This document shows, one piece after another, positions 24,406 through 33,537 of a DNA stretch of 44,957 nt. Both the position numbers and the translations under genes were made by a program. Numbering within the stretch: the first letter of the stretch is position 1; every line of letters begins with the position of its first letter. A model generated the notes under the pieces. That model did not search any database. It saw nothing but the letters and a program-made list of their open reading frames with translations, and was not told the DNA's origin. The DNA comes from JAWKOK01 sp963765875 (GTDB lineage Bacteria; Chloroflexota; Anaerolineae; Caldilineales; Caldilineaceae): contig CAVXYK010000028.1 in the NCBI GenBank assembly GCA_963765875.1, positions 1 through 44,957 of the forward strand. Reading direction: 5' to 3'.

Positions 24406-26331
24406 ATAATGGCACGGGATTTCAGTTAGCGGGCAATGGCTTGCCTGGGGCCAAACTTGCACTTCACTCAAGCGTGCTGGGCGGGGTTGGGGGGCAGCCG
24501 GAGGAACCTGCTCTGCAGGCATACGACGCGTGATCATGTACCAGTCAGCGAAGGATTCGAATCGTTCCGCCGGGCGGTTGAGCGAACCAATCTGCACGTT
24601 GTGAACCCGGTCGCTCACGCCATAGGTGTAGACTGGATAGTAGAGCAACAGGGCAGGCGCTTCGTCTGCAAAGATTTCCTGGAAACGCGCATAGAGCCGT
24701 TTGCGTTCGGCGGGATCGATGATGGCCCGCGCCTGTTCCAGGATTTCATCCGCCTCTTCATTCGACCATCCACTGTAGTTCTGGCCACCGCCTTCGCTCT
24801 GGGTGCTGTGCCATAGCGGATACGGATCGGGGTCGCCGCTCTGCTCCCAGCCGATCAGCGCAGCCTCAAACCGGCGCGGAATCAACAGGTCACCGACCAG
24901 TGTAGAAAACGGGGAAGGCGAAGGAACGGTGCGAACGCCGAGCTTCTCCCAGTCTCCCGCAATGTGCTCGACCAGCGCAGGATTGATGCCGTCATCGTTG
25001 GTATGCAGCAACATCTGCATAGGACGGCCGTCTTTGTCGCGGATGCCGTCACCGTCGGTATCGACCCAACCGGATTCATCTAGCAGACTGTTGGCACGCT
25101 CAGGATCGTATTCATAGATTGGCGTGTCAGGATTATAGGCCCAATTTTCCGGCAGAAGCAGACTGTGGGCGACGATGCCCTGCCCATCAGCAACTTCGTC
25201 GATCAGCTTCTCCCGGTCAAGTCCGTAGTAGAGCGCCTTTCGTACTAGCGGATCCTGCAGAAAGGGCACATCGGGATTCTTCAGATTGAAGATGATGTTT
25301 AGATAACTGGACTGTTCAGACGAAAAGAGCTGAAGATCATCACGTTCGGCAGCGACCGGCAAATCTGCGGGCAAGATCTGGCTAATTCCGTCGATCTCTC
25401 CCTCGGTATAGGCCGCAAAAAGGCTGGCATGATCCGGGTAGAAGTGCAGTTCCAGGGCCGACAGATAGGGCTGGTTACCGTAGAAATAGGGGCTAGGCTC
25501 GAGGCGAATGGATGTCGGCGTCTGTGCCGTTACATGGAGTGCACCGGAGCCAATGGGCGCCTCGATCAACGGACCCGTTGCTAGCTCAGGAGCCGGCGTA
25601 TCCGCCCAGACATGGGCCGGCAGCAGGCCAATCGAGGTATAGTCGAGAAACGGTGTAAACGGCTCCGTGAGTGTGAAACGGACCGTGTAGTCATCCAGCT
25701 TCTCGACCTGAACCGTGCGCCAGAGCCCGGCCAGGTCGGGCAGGCTATAGACTTCCGGATCTTGCATAATGCCGATGGTGAAGAGCACATCGTCTGCCGT
25801 GATCGCCCTGCCGTCATGCCATGTCTGATTGGGATTGAGGCTGAAAGTGTAGATGACATCATCTTCGACGGTCCAATTGTCCGCCAAATCCGGAACCACA
25901 CGTCCCTGCTTATCAATCTGTGTCAAACCACGATAGAGCAGATTGCAGAGATCCTGATCCACATCGGTGGCCTGGCAGAGCAATGGATTTAGATACCGCG
26001 GCGAGCCTGCAACGCCTTCTCGATAGACACCGCCCCGATCTGGAACGAGGACCGTGTCAACGTTCTGCGTGGAAACGCCCAGCAACGTGGCGAGAAGAAT
26101 GAAACCAAGCAGCACCAGCAATATCTGCCAGCGAATGTGCTTGCCGAGCGTATCAGTGTTGGATGGAGAAGGCTGTTTCGATGTCATCTAGATCGGTTGG
26201 GCATGGATATCATAGCAATGGTCCCGCGCCCCACACCCAGGAGTAACCCTCAATTGATATTGCAGGCAGTCATCAGCCGGATCGGCTCTTGATCCACTTT
26301 GGCTGTGCATGGAGGAATGAGAACACCAGCG

Positions 26332-26373
26332 ACGAAAATGCCCACATCAGCCGCAAACAGGGCCATGTGGGCA
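26332..26373 (-). terminator. Terminator after secG
   Basis: TGCCCACAT (26339-26347) and ATGTGGGCA (26365-26373) form a 9-bp stem; on the minus strand TTTTCGTC follows. It sits 28 bases after the secG stop. Confidence 0.7.
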
Positions 26374-26400
26374 GTAGAATCGTCTGGATTGCAGTTGGAT

Positions 26401-26625
26401 CTACTCTGCGATCACCGTCAGCAATGAAAGCAGCAGGAAGACGCCGGCCAGCAAGAAGGTGGCGTTGAAGAGCGTCTTCTCCATGCCACGGCGTGTCCGG
26501 TAGATGTCAGTTCCGCCAAAGACGCTGCCCAGCCCGCTGGCGCTCTGCCCCTGAACAAGAACGATAGCGATAACGGCAACAGCCAGAATATCGGTGGCAA
26601 TCATCAAATAATTGGCAAAACTCAT
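26401..26625 (-). CDS. secG: Preprotein translocase subunit SecG
   Basis: A 74-residue membrane protein of the SecYEG channel. Two helices (about residues 5-25 and 54-72) are joined by the loop GQSASGLGSVFGGTDIYRTR, which carries the family signature (G-L-G-x-x-F-G). Size is normal. AAGGAG lies 8 bases before the ATG. It is monocistronic here: a promoter upstream and a terminator downstream. Confidence 0.95.
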   Translation of the reverse strand: MSFANYLMIATDILAVAVIAIVLVQGQSASGLGSVFGGTDIYRTRRGMEKTLFNATFLLAGVFLLLSLLTVIAE

Positions 26626-26931
26626 CGAAAAACTCCTTCAGACCGGTATGCGACTTATCCTGTCAAGATTCCACAAAGGAATCGAATCTATCTGATTAAG
26701 GTTGGCATCTCTACACAGCAGACCGCGAATCAAGCCACGCGTGCAAGGCCATTGCCGATTATAGCAAGTCGATGCAGGATTACCAAATTTAGCGTCCAGG
26801 AATCAACTTGAGGAAGGGATAGAGTACAATCCCGGCACAGGCAATGAGTTTACCAACCGGGATCGAGTGGTTCAAGTTGAGCTGTAGTCTCGGGCAATTG
26901 GCTGCATCACGCCATCATGCGCATGACGAGA
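26626..26931. other. Intergenic region upstream of secG
   Basis: No gene seen. It contains the probable secG promoter (26758-26786) and the end of the tatA transcript. Confidence 0.5.
26758..26786 (-). promoter_or_regulatory. Probable secG promoter
   Basis: On the minus strand TTGGTA (26781-26786), a 17-base spacer and TATAAT (26758-26763). The -35 is imperfect, the -10 is consensus. The leader would be about 125 nt. Confidence 0.55.
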
Positions 26932-27192
26932 CTAGGCTGACTGACCGTTGCTGGCGCTCTCTACCGGCGCATCAGCAGCAGGCTCTGCAGCGGCAGGAGC
27001 AGCCGCAGGAGTCGCAACCTCTGTCTCTGTTGTGCTGGCGCTGGAGCCGGCATCGTCGATCGAGGACTCTTTGCGGAACTCTCGGATGCCCTTGCCAACA
27101 CTGCCAAAGACCTCGGGCAACTTGCCGACGCCAAATAGCATGGCAACGATCACTAGGATTAGAACTAGTTCCAATGGGCCTGGTACTGGCAT
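26932..27192 (-). CDS. tatA: Twin-arginine translocase subunit TatA
   Basis: An 86-residue protein that forms the folded-protein translocation pore with TatC. One N-terminal membrane helix (PLELVLILVIVAMLFGVGKL), then the hinge and amphipathic helix LPEVFGSVGKGIREFRKES. The tail is an Ala/Pro/Glu-rich disordered stretch. The frame opens 40 codons earlier, but the ATG at 27190-27192 has GAGGAG upstream and starts the conserved part. TatA and TatB cannot be separated with full certainty; the FG motif after the helix favours TatA. Confidence 0.9.
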   Translation of the reverse strand: MPVPGPLELVLILVIVAMLFGVGKLPEVFGSVGKGIREFRKESSIDDAGSSASTTETEVATPAAAPAAAEPAADAPVESASNGQSA

Positions 27193-27432
27193 TGTCTCAT
27201 TCTCCTCAATAATACGGGCAAAAAAATACGGACAGAAAGACCGGCAAAAACTGAAGCATGGAGCCGGCAACTTTTCGTGCGAATTTACACGTTCAACGCT
27301 GTCTGACCACATTCAATAGTGCAGGAAATTATAGCACGCCTTTGGCGAAGCGCAAATCAACCATAGGCCATCTATTCAAGTTCCATTGCCTCATTCAAAA
27401 TCTCAGATCAACTGTGCTAAAATAGCGAGGCT

Positions 27433-29367
27433 ATGATAAATGAACTCCACATTCGCAATTTTGCGATTATCGATGACCTAAGACTGACCTTTGGCCCTGG
27501 ACTGAATATCTTGACAGGTGAGACCGGGGCAGGCAAATCGATCATCATTGACGCTGTGGGCTTGCTGCTCGGGGACCGTGCTTCGGCGGAATGGGTGCGA
27601 GCCGGAGCGGAGCGGGCCGAGATAGAAGCCACGGTCTTTTTGCCGCCTGGTCTAGAGACGTCTTCAACTGTCCAGCAGTTCCTTGGCGAACAAGGATTCG
27701 ATGATCCGGACAGCCCCGACTGGCTACTGCTGAGCCGGGAGGTGCGCAAAAACGGTCGCAATGTCTGTCGCGTCAATGGGCGAGCTGTCAGCCTACAGGT
27801 TTTGGGCGAGCTTACCGCCCGGTTGGTGGATGTTCACGGCCAGGGCGAGCACCTGAGCCTCCTGCGTCCACGCAGCCACATACAACTGCTCGATCGATAC
27901 GCCGATCTCTTGACCCGCCGCGATGAGATCGCCATCCTGGTGAGGCGGCTGCACGTCGTGCGCAACGAATTGTCGAAACTGCGCCAGGATGCTCGAACCA
28001 TGGCCCGGCGCATGGATTTGCTCAGCTTTCAGGCCGAGGAGATCGCGACAGCAGCGCTTCAGCCCCATGAAGATGGCGCACTGGACAGCGAGCGTCGCCG
28101 GCTGAGCAATGCCGAAGCATTGTTGCGGTTAGCCCAGTCTTCGGAGGCCATCATCAATGACGGCGAGAGCGAAATACCGGCAGCCATCGACCTCATCGGC
28201 GAGGTCGCCGGCCGTCTGGATCGGCTGGCCCGTATCGATCCGGACATGGCGGAAACGGCGGACTCAGCGCAAGTTCTGGTGGAGCAGGTGGCCGATTTAG
28301 CGCGGTCCCTGCAGGATTATGCCGACTCGTTGGAGTTCAACCCTGAACGACTGAAAGAGGTCGAAGATCGGCTCGAATTGATTGACAGCCTGAAACGAAA
28401 GTATGGTGACACCATTGAGGAAATCGTCTCCTTTGGCGCAGAAGCGCAGTCCGAGTTGGACGATCTGAGCAACTGGGAGGCCAAAACCTCCGATCTTGAG
28501 GATGAGGAAAAATCCCTGCTGCACTCGATCGGGAGCGCAGCGGCTGAGCTGACGACATTGCGCCAAGCCGCCGGCAAGACGATGGCCGCACAGATGGAAG
28601 GCGAGTTGGACGATCTGCGCATGGAGCGCGCCCGCTTTGGCGTTTCCGTTACACAGCGTGAAAAGGATGATGGCGCTTATCTCCCCGACGGTCGCCGTGT
28701 GGCCTTCGACAGCACGGGCGTAGATCGGGTCGAGTTTCTGATCAGCGCCAATCCCGGTGAGCCGCTCAAGCCGTTGGCCAAAGTGGCTTCAGGCGGCGAG
28801 ACTGCACGACTGATGTTGGCGCTAAAGAGCGTGTTAACGGCGGCTGACGCCACGCCGACATTGATTTTCGATGAGATCGATCAGGGTATCGGCGGCCGCG
28901 TGGGGGCCGTTGTCGGCCAGAAGCTCTGGCGGCTGACCGGCCAGGCGCAGGCCAATTCCGGCTCTCGGGCAACAGACAATCTCAAGAACAATGACGCAGA
29001 CCGGGCCAGACAGCTCGAAGTCGTTTCCCATCAGGTACTCTGCATCACTCATTTACCCCAATTGGCCGCCTTCGGGGACCAGCACCATACGGTCAACAAA
29101 CAGATTCTGGTGGATGGCGACCAGGAACGAACCAAAACTGTGGTCGTTGAACTTGCGCCTGATGAGCGCATCGACGAGTTGACCCAGATGCTTGGTGCGC
29201 CATCCGAGGCCGGCAGGCTCTCCGTCGAAGAGATGATTGCGCAGGTCGCTCTGCTCAAGACCGAGCAGAGCACGGGAGCCAACAAGAAAGGCTCCAAGAA
29301 AAAGCGTGCAGTGAAGGATAGCGCAGGGAGCAGCGGCGCTAAGTCGCTGCCAGGCGAGCAGGAGTGA
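27433..29367 (+). CDS. recN: DNA repair protein RecN
   Basis: A 644-residue SMC-like ATPase that acts at double-strand breaks. MINELHIRNFAIIDDLRLTF and Walker A GETGAGKS (residues 29-36) at the N-terminus; long coiled-coil arms (about 160-370); then signature ASGGETARLMLALKSVL, Walker B LIFDEIDQGIGGRVGAVVGQ and 'QVLCITHLPQLAAFGDQHHT'. The family is usually 550-580 residues. The extra length comes from an insert of about 35 residues between Walker B and the THLPQ motif (GQAQANSGSRATDNLKNNDA and beyond) and a Lys/Ser-rich C-terminal tail. Its stop TGA overlaps the start of the next small frame (TGATG). Confidence 0.95.
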   Translation: MINELHIRNFAIIDDLRLTFGPGLNILTGETGAGKSIIIDAVGLLLGDRASAEWVRAGAERAEIEATVFLPPGLETSSTVQQFLGEQGFDDPDSPDWLLLSREVRKNGRNVCRVNGRAVSLQVLGELTARLVDVHGQGEHLSLLRPRSHIQLLDRYADLLTRRDEIAILVRRLHVVRNELSKLRQDARTMARRMDLLSFQAEEIATAALQPHEDGALDSERRRLSNAEALLRLAQSSEAIINDGESEIPAAIDLIGEVAGRLDRLARIDPDMAETADSAQVLVEQVADLARSLQDYADSLEFNPERLKEVEDRLELIDSLKRKYGDTIEEIVSFGAEAQSELDDLSNWEAKTSDLEDEEKSLLHSIGSAAAELTTLRQAAGKTMAAQMEGELDDLRMERARFGVSVTQREKDDGAYLPDGRRVAFDSTGVDRVEFLISANPGEPLKPLAKVASGGETARLMLALKSVLTAADATPTLIFDEIDQGIGGRVGAVVGQKLWRLTGQAQANSGSRATDNLKNNDADRARQLEVVSHQVLCITHLPQLAAFGDQHHTVNKQILVDGDQERTKTVVVELAPDERIDELTQMLGAPSEAGRLSVEEMIAQVALLKTEQSTGANKKGSKKKRAVKDSAGSSGAKSLPGEQE

Positions 29368-29522
29368 TGATGGCGCAAACCAAACGATCGTACCGCTACG
29401 GCGTTCTAACCGACAGTCCTTCATCAGCACGCGTGAACGGATTTCTGCGGCGGCACGGGCGTCAAACTAAACCGGCAGTGCGACAATCAAGCGCTAACCG
29501 GGACCAGGAGCCGGGCTTTTGA
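29367..29522 (+). CDS. Small basic protein between recN and nfeD (51 aa)
   Basis: An ORF of 51 codons beginning MMAQTKRSYRYGVLTDSPSS and ending SSANRDQEPGF. It is strongly basic with many Arg, Ser and Gln, and has no membrane segment. Its ATG overlaps the recN stop (TGATG) and its TGA overlaps the TTG start of nfeD (TTTTGA, 29519-29522). Such double overlap is the pattern of translational coupling. I do not recognise a family. It may be a real peptide or just a coupling leader that carries ribosomes from recN to nfeD. Confidence 0.5.
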   Translation: MMAQTKRSYRYGVLTDSPSSARVNGFLRRHGRQTKPAVRQSSANRDQEPGF

Positions 29523-30847
29523 AAGCCGCCAGACGCCTTCTGCTTGCGCTTCTTTTCGGCTTGATGTTGAGTGCAACCCGCGCCGATGCCGCCGGCGACA
29601 TCGTGTACGTGCTCACTTTCGAAGGCGCGGTTACGCCGGTTCTTGAGCAGTATCTCGCCAATGGCATTGAGGCCGCCCTTGCCTCCAACGCCGAGGCGAT
29701 TATCCTGCAACTCGACACGCCGGGCGGCAGCGTCAATGTCACAAAATCGATCACCCAGGAGATGCTGGCTTCACCCGTCCCCATCGTGGTCTACGTGGCG
29801 CCGGTCGGCGCGCATGCAGGCAGTGCCGGCACCTTCGTCACGCTGGCAGGCCATGCAGCGGCCATGGCCCCCGGCACAAGCATTGGCGCGGCCAGCCCGG
29901 TTGACGCAAGCGGCGGAGATGTCGGCGAGACCATGCAGGCCAAAATTGAGAACATCCTCAGCGCCGATGTGGAGAACCTATCGACCCGGCGCGGACCGGA
30001 AGCGACGGAGTGGGCAATCGCAGCCGTTCGTGAGGCAAAGGCGGCAACCGCCCAGCAGGCATTGACGCTGGGCGTCATCGATTTCATCGCCGATGACGTG
30101 CCCGATCTCCTGGAGCAGTTGGACGGGTTCGAGGTGGTGGTCCTGGATCAGCCGCGCACGTTGGAAACTGCCGAAGCTGCGCCGGTGCCGCTGGAGATGA
30201 GTGGTTGGCAGCGGTTTCTCAGCTTGATCGCCGATCCGACGGTCGCTTCGCTGCTGCTTAGCTTGGGCATCCTGGGGTTGATCACGGAGATCCGCACGCC
30301 GGGTTTCGGCATTCCGGGCATCGTGGGCATCATCAGTCTGATGCTGGCTTTCTACGCGCTGGGTCAGCTTGACGCCAACTTCGCCGGACTGGCGCTGATC
30401 GCGGTTGCAGTGGCCCTGTTCATCGCCGAGGCGTTCACCCCTACGTTTGGCTTGTTGGCAACCGGCGGCATCATTGCGTTCATCCTGGGAGCGATGATGC
30501 TCTTCAACACACCGGGCGTCGAGATGCCTTGGGCCGCCATCATCACAATGGCTGTCGGCATGGGTGTATTCACCATCTGGATCGGCGCCAAAGCATTGGC
30601 CGCCCAACGCAAGCCGCCCTACGGCGGCGATGAAGCATTGATCGGCAAACGAGCAACGGTCAAACGGTCGTTTGCCTCCGATGAGATCGGCTCCGTCTTC
30701 GTCCTCGGCGAGTGGTGGAATGCAAAGCTTGAGCACAGTGATAGGGATGACGGCACTGCATCAGCAAGCCGCGTTCAGAAGGACGAAGACGTGGAGATCG
30801 TCGGACGCCAAGGCTACACGCTGCTGGTCAAATCGATCGATCAGTGA
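29519..30847 (+). CDS. NfeD-like membrane-bound serine protease (ClpP class)
   Basis: A 442-residue protein. Signal peptide MKAARRLLLALLFGLMLSAT with likely cleavage after RADAA. A ClpP/SppA-like protease domain follows (residues 27-215): 'AIILQLDTPGGSVNVTKSIT', catalytic Ser102 in HAGSAGTFV, and a Lys in the MQAKIENIL region as general base. Then four to five membrane helices (about 225-360) and a C-terminal OB-fold NfeD domain (about 375-442, with IGKRATVKRS and VEIVGRQGYTLLVKSID). Homologues partner with stomatin-like proteins in membrane quality control; none is seen here. The start is TTG with AGGAG upstream and gives a complete signal peptide. Confidence 0.88.
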   Translation: MKAARRLLLALLFGLMLSATRADAAGDIVYVLTFEGAVTPVLEQYLANGIEAALASNAEAIILQLDTPGGSVNVTKSITQEMLASPVPIVVYVAPVGAHAGSAGTFVTLAGHAAAMAPGTSIGAASPVDASGGDVGETMQAKIENILSADVENLSTRRGPEATEWAIAAVREAKAATAQQALTLGVIDFIADDVPDLLEQLDGFEVVVLDQPRTLETAEAAPVPLEMSGWQRFLSLIADPTVASLLLSLGILGLITEIRTPGFGIPGIVGIISLMLAFYALGQLDANFAGLALIAVAVALFIAEAFTPTFGLLATGGIIAFILGAMMLFNTPGVEMPWAAIITMAVGMGVFTIWIGAKALAAQRKPPYGGDEALIGKRATVKRSFASDEIGSVFVLGEWWNAKLEHSDRDDGTASASRVQKDEDVEIVGRQGYTLLVKSIDQ

Positions 30848-30912
30848 GGTCACTGCCAAGAAGGGATACTTCAACACAGAGAAGAGAATTTCATTCGCGA
30901 TAGGAGTGTGGT

Positions 30913-31764
30913 GTGGAAAACACCAATACCTGGAGTAAGTATCTAACCGATTACAACGAGGGCCTAGGACTCGTCTATGAGCGTTTCGTGCTCAATGATT
31001 TCCTCGAAAACCTGCGCCGCCGCTACAACATCCAGTCGGTTCTGGAGGCGCCGCTCTATGGCATGGCCGGCGTCAGTGGCATCAACGATGTCGATTTTGC
31101 GCGCAAGGGGGTTTCCGTCACCATGGTCGACGATACGGCCGAGCGCATTCGAGGCGTCCAGCGCATCTGGCAGGAGGATCTGGACCTGTCGCCCGATCTG
31201 GTCTACATCCGTCCGGATCAATGGGCTTCGTTGCCCTTTGCCGATGCCAGCTTCGATCTGACATGGGAGTGGGCCGGCCTTTGGTACATTGCTGATCCGG
31301 CCGGATTGTTGCGGGAACTCGTGCGCGCGAGCAAGGATCTGGTCTTTGTGGCCATGCCCAACAACATTCAGGTAGGCTACTGGATGCGCAAACTGCTGAT
31401 CGACCGCGAGTTCTTTGAGACCCACGACGAAACGTGGACCTACATCGGCCGCATCCGCCGCATCTTGCAAGCGTCCGGTGTCGAGATCATCGAGCAGGGC
31501 GTGCTCGACGTGCCGCCCTGGCCGGATACGGTCATGCCGGCCAATGAAGTGCTCAAGCGGCTGGGTATCCGCAGCCGGCAACTGGAGGATCAGTTCACGG
31601 GTGACGGCTGGCAATGGAGTACGATGGCCTACTACATGGGCGAAGAACCGGATCTCTACGACCGGGTCATGAAGTACGCTTGGCTGGATCATGCCTCACT
31701 GCCCTGGCAGCTCAAATCTGTGTGGGCGCATCATCGATATTTGCTGGGAAGGGTAAAGCGCTAA
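30913..31764 (+). CDS. SAM-dependent methyltransferase (class I, methyltransferase type 11-like)
   Basis: A 283-residue cytosolic protein. The Rossmann core is recognisable: 'IQSVLEAPLYGMAGVSGIND' takes the place of the usual ExGxGxG loop, 'GVSVTMVDDTAERIRGVQRI' is the strand-2 acidic region, and 'LPFADASFDLTWEWAGLWYI' with 'LLRELVRASKDLVFVAMPN' is typical of ubiE/type-11 enzymes. The glycine-rich loop is poor, so SAM binding is likely but not certain. GTG start at 30913 with AGGAG six bases upstream. The substrate is unknown. Confidence 0.75.
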   Translation: MENTNTWSKYLTDYNEGLGLVYERFVLNDFLENLRRRYNIQSVLEAPLYGMAGVSGINDVDFARKGVSVTMVDDTAERIRGVQRIWQEDLDLSPDLVYIRPDQWASLPFADASFDLTWEWAGLWYIADPAGLLRELVRASKDLVFVAMPNNIQVGYWMRKLLIDREFFETHDETWTYIGRIRRILQASGVEIIEQGVLDVPPWPDTVMPANEVLKRLGIRSRQLEDQFTGDGWQWSTMAYYMGEEPDLYDRVMKYAWLDHASLPWQLKSVWAHHRYLLGRVKR

Positions 31765-31778
31765 GGACCGACGGCGAT

Positions 31779-32432
31779 CTAGCTGTGAATCACAGGAGCG
31801 GTTTCCTGCAGCCGTTTTCGACCGGTGGTTACCCAATAGGCGGCCAGTCCCCCGCCGATGAGGCCAAAGAGATGTCCCAGCCACGAGACGCCGTCTCGCA
31901 GTGGCAGTACACCCCAGATCATGCTGCCGTAGAAAAAGAGTGCAATCAAGGCCAAAGCAATGGCCACCGGGCTGCGTTCGAAATAGCCACGTGACAGCAA
32001 AAAGCCCAGATAGCCGAAGACAACGCCACTGACCCCCAGGTGGATAGAATTGCCTGCGCCGAAGATCCAGATTCCCAATCCGCTGACCAACACGGCTACG
32101 GCGGTCACGAAGAAGTACTCTCGCGTGCTGCGCAGCATGATGAACCAGCCCAAGATCAGAAATGGGAGCGTGTTGGTGAAAAGGTGTCCGACTCCGGCGT
32201 GCAGAATGGGCGACACGAAGATATTGCGCAAGCCCGATAAGGTGCGGGGCTGGATCCCATAGTAGTCAAGCCCGCCGTTCCAGAGCAGCAAATCCAACAG
32301 TTCGACCATCCAGAGCAGTGTGACAATACTGCCGAGAATGAGGACGTGCTGCACCAGCGTCGATCGAACCCGTTGTACGTGTTGGTTATTACTCACTTCC
32401 GGCGGTACGTTTCGATTGTTTATCCAAGACAT
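31779..32432 (-). CDS. Rhomboid family intramembrane serine protease
   Basis: A 217-residue membrane protein with about six helices. The catalytic dyad is present: Ser135 in HLGVSGVVFGYLG and His187 in WLGHLFGLIGGG. 'HAGVGHLFTNTLPFLILGWF' is the conserved HxxxxHxxxN-type helix. It would cut single-pass membrane proteins within the bilayer. It is transcribed toward, and ends 14 bases from, the methyltransferase gene. Confidence 0.92.
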   Translation of the reverse strand: MSWINNRNVPPEVSNNQHVQRVRSTLVQHVLILGSIVTLLWMVELLDLLLWNGGLDYYGIQPRTLSGLRNIFVSPILHAGVGHLFTNTLPFLILGWFIMLRSTREYFFVTAVAVLVSGLGIWIFGAGNSIHLGVSGVVFGYLGFLLSRGYFERSPVAIALALIALFFYGSMIWGVLPLRDGVSWLGHLFGLIGGGLAAYWVTTGRKRLQETAPVIHS

Positions 32433-32522
32433 ATCAGTTGCAGCCCCATTCGGTCACGCTCGATCACCCTGTCCCACGGGCCGATCGCTCGCGACGCTAC
32501 CATCAGTATCGTTTCGAATTAC

Positions 32523-32641
32523 AGTAGTTCACGTTGTCATTCCGATGACCGGAGGGAAGAGGAATCTCAGGTTCGCACAGGAGAGATTCCTCGTCGCTTC
32601 GCTCCATCGGAATGACAATGGCACCGAATTCGTGAACTACT
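32523..32641. repeat. MITE-like element with terminal inverted repeats, copy 1
   Basis: A 119-bp unit with GTAGTTCACG at one end (32524-32533) and CGTGAACTAC at the other (32631-32640). Just inside lies a second pair, TTGTCATTCCGAT (32534-32546) and ATCGGAATGACAA (32606-32618). The centre reads GAGGAATCTCAGG and GAGATTCCTCG, so the whole folds into one long hairpin. No coding capacity. Shares its end sequence with 42805-42902. Confidence 0.75.
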
Positions 32642-32715
32642 AAATTACCGGTTTGCTCTAGTTTTGTATTGATCAACGACATGCCGGAATCAAGCCATGG
32701 GTCAATTGGACGAGC

Positions 32716-32739
32716 AGAGACGCAAGATTTTGCGTCTCT
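32716..32739. repeat. Perfect 10-bp palindromic repeat, copy 2
   Basis: Identical over 24 bases to 5076-5099: stem AGAGACGCAA/TTGCGTCTCT with loop GATT. Confidence 0.8.
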
Positions 32740-32769
32740 ACGATTTCACCATCTTGCTGACCAATACAG

Positions 32770-32822
32770 TCTTCCCCATTTTTCCCCTGTGTGCCTCTGT
32801 TCCACCTCTGTGTTCAATACAG
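32770..32822. repeat. Dispersed 'cacagag' repeat, copy 5
   Basis: Contains CCCCTGTGTGCCTCTGTTCC and ACCTCTGTGTTCAAT, the reverse-strand form of the 'cacagaggcac' words seen at 3640 and 35643. Confidence 0.5.
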
Positions 32823-33037
32823 ACGTACCAATATCAAACATGTGGCAGCAGAGCCACTATGCAACCACTACGCAATACATGTTGGTATGTTGCAGACTTT
32901 GCGCTAGAATCTGGATAATGGAGGGTTCGGGCACAATAGGCCGGACAAGAATCAGACTTTACAATCGAGTACAGATCACCGCAGACGAGTTTCGGCTCTG
33001 CAATTTCACGCGATTTCTGCCGGGAGCAGAAAGCCCC

Positions 33038-33460
33038 ATGGCCTATTCGTTTTCGGACCTCTACCGCCCTCTGCGAATCAGCATGCGCATAAACGGCATG
33101 GTTGTGGGGCTTGCCTGCGGGCTGTTATTACTCTGGGGTCCGAAGAACGTGCTGGAATTCCTGCGAATCAGTGAAAACGAGCTTATGTGGCCCGTCCGTC
33201 TGGCGGGGGCAGCATTGGTCGGCTTAGGGGTCTTTCTCTTAATGGCATCCGGCGAACGCATCATCCACCCGCCGGTACTCTTCTCGGTCATCGTCTCTAA
33301 TGGATTGATCGCCTCGGTGCTGCTTCTATCTTACTTACAAGGCGATCTGGCACAATTGTCGCTCGGGGGAAGCCTGATCCTGGTCTTCATCGTTGCGATC
33401 TGCCTGATCGGCGCGGTATTGCCGGTCCGGTACCTTCGAGCGGAATATCGAGCGCCCTAG
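33038..33460 (+). CDS. Four-helix membrane protein of unknown function
   Basis: A 140-residue protein, MAYSFSDLYRPLRISMRING and on, with four hydrophobic segments: about residues 20-38, 51-72, 81-102 and 108-130. A short basic loop and the tail PVRYLRAEYRAP follow. I do not recognise a family beyond a general resemblance to small TIGR/DUF membrane proteins. The frame is open 123 codons further upstream, but that part covers repeats, so the ATG at 33038 (GGGAG about 12 bases before) is chosen. Confidence 0.65.
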   Translation: MAYSFSDLYRPLRISMRINGMVVGLACGLLLLWGPKNVLEFLRISENELMWPVRLAGAALVGLGVFLLMASGERIIHPPVLFSVIVSNGLIASVLLLSYLQGDLAQLSLGGSLILVFIVAICLIGAVLPVRYLRAEYRAP

Positions 33461-33537
33461 CAGCTTGTCGGAGGGAGCCCGCTAGCCCAATTCCACTTTT
33501 CTGTGTAGCCATCCAAGCCTAGTCGGGCTGGAAGTGA

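Larger units (their letters stand above)
32433..33037. other. Repeat-rich intergenic region
   Basis: No convincing gene; an open frame that starts at 32669 runs through it but only the part from 33038 is protein-like. Contains a MITE-like element (32523-32641), the second palindrome copy (32716-32739) and a 'cacagag' repeat (32770-32822). Confidence 0.6.

Noticed and set aside
29978..30736. Open frame of 252 codons on the minus strand
   Set aside because: Antisense shadow of nfeD, rich in His/Arg/Gln as expected from such a shadow.
30964..31692. Open frame of 242 codons on the minus strand
   Set aside because: Antisense shadow of the methyltransferase gene.
32669..33037. N-terminal extension of the four-helix membrane protein
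   Set aside because: The segment translates repeat DNA and lacks protein-like composition.
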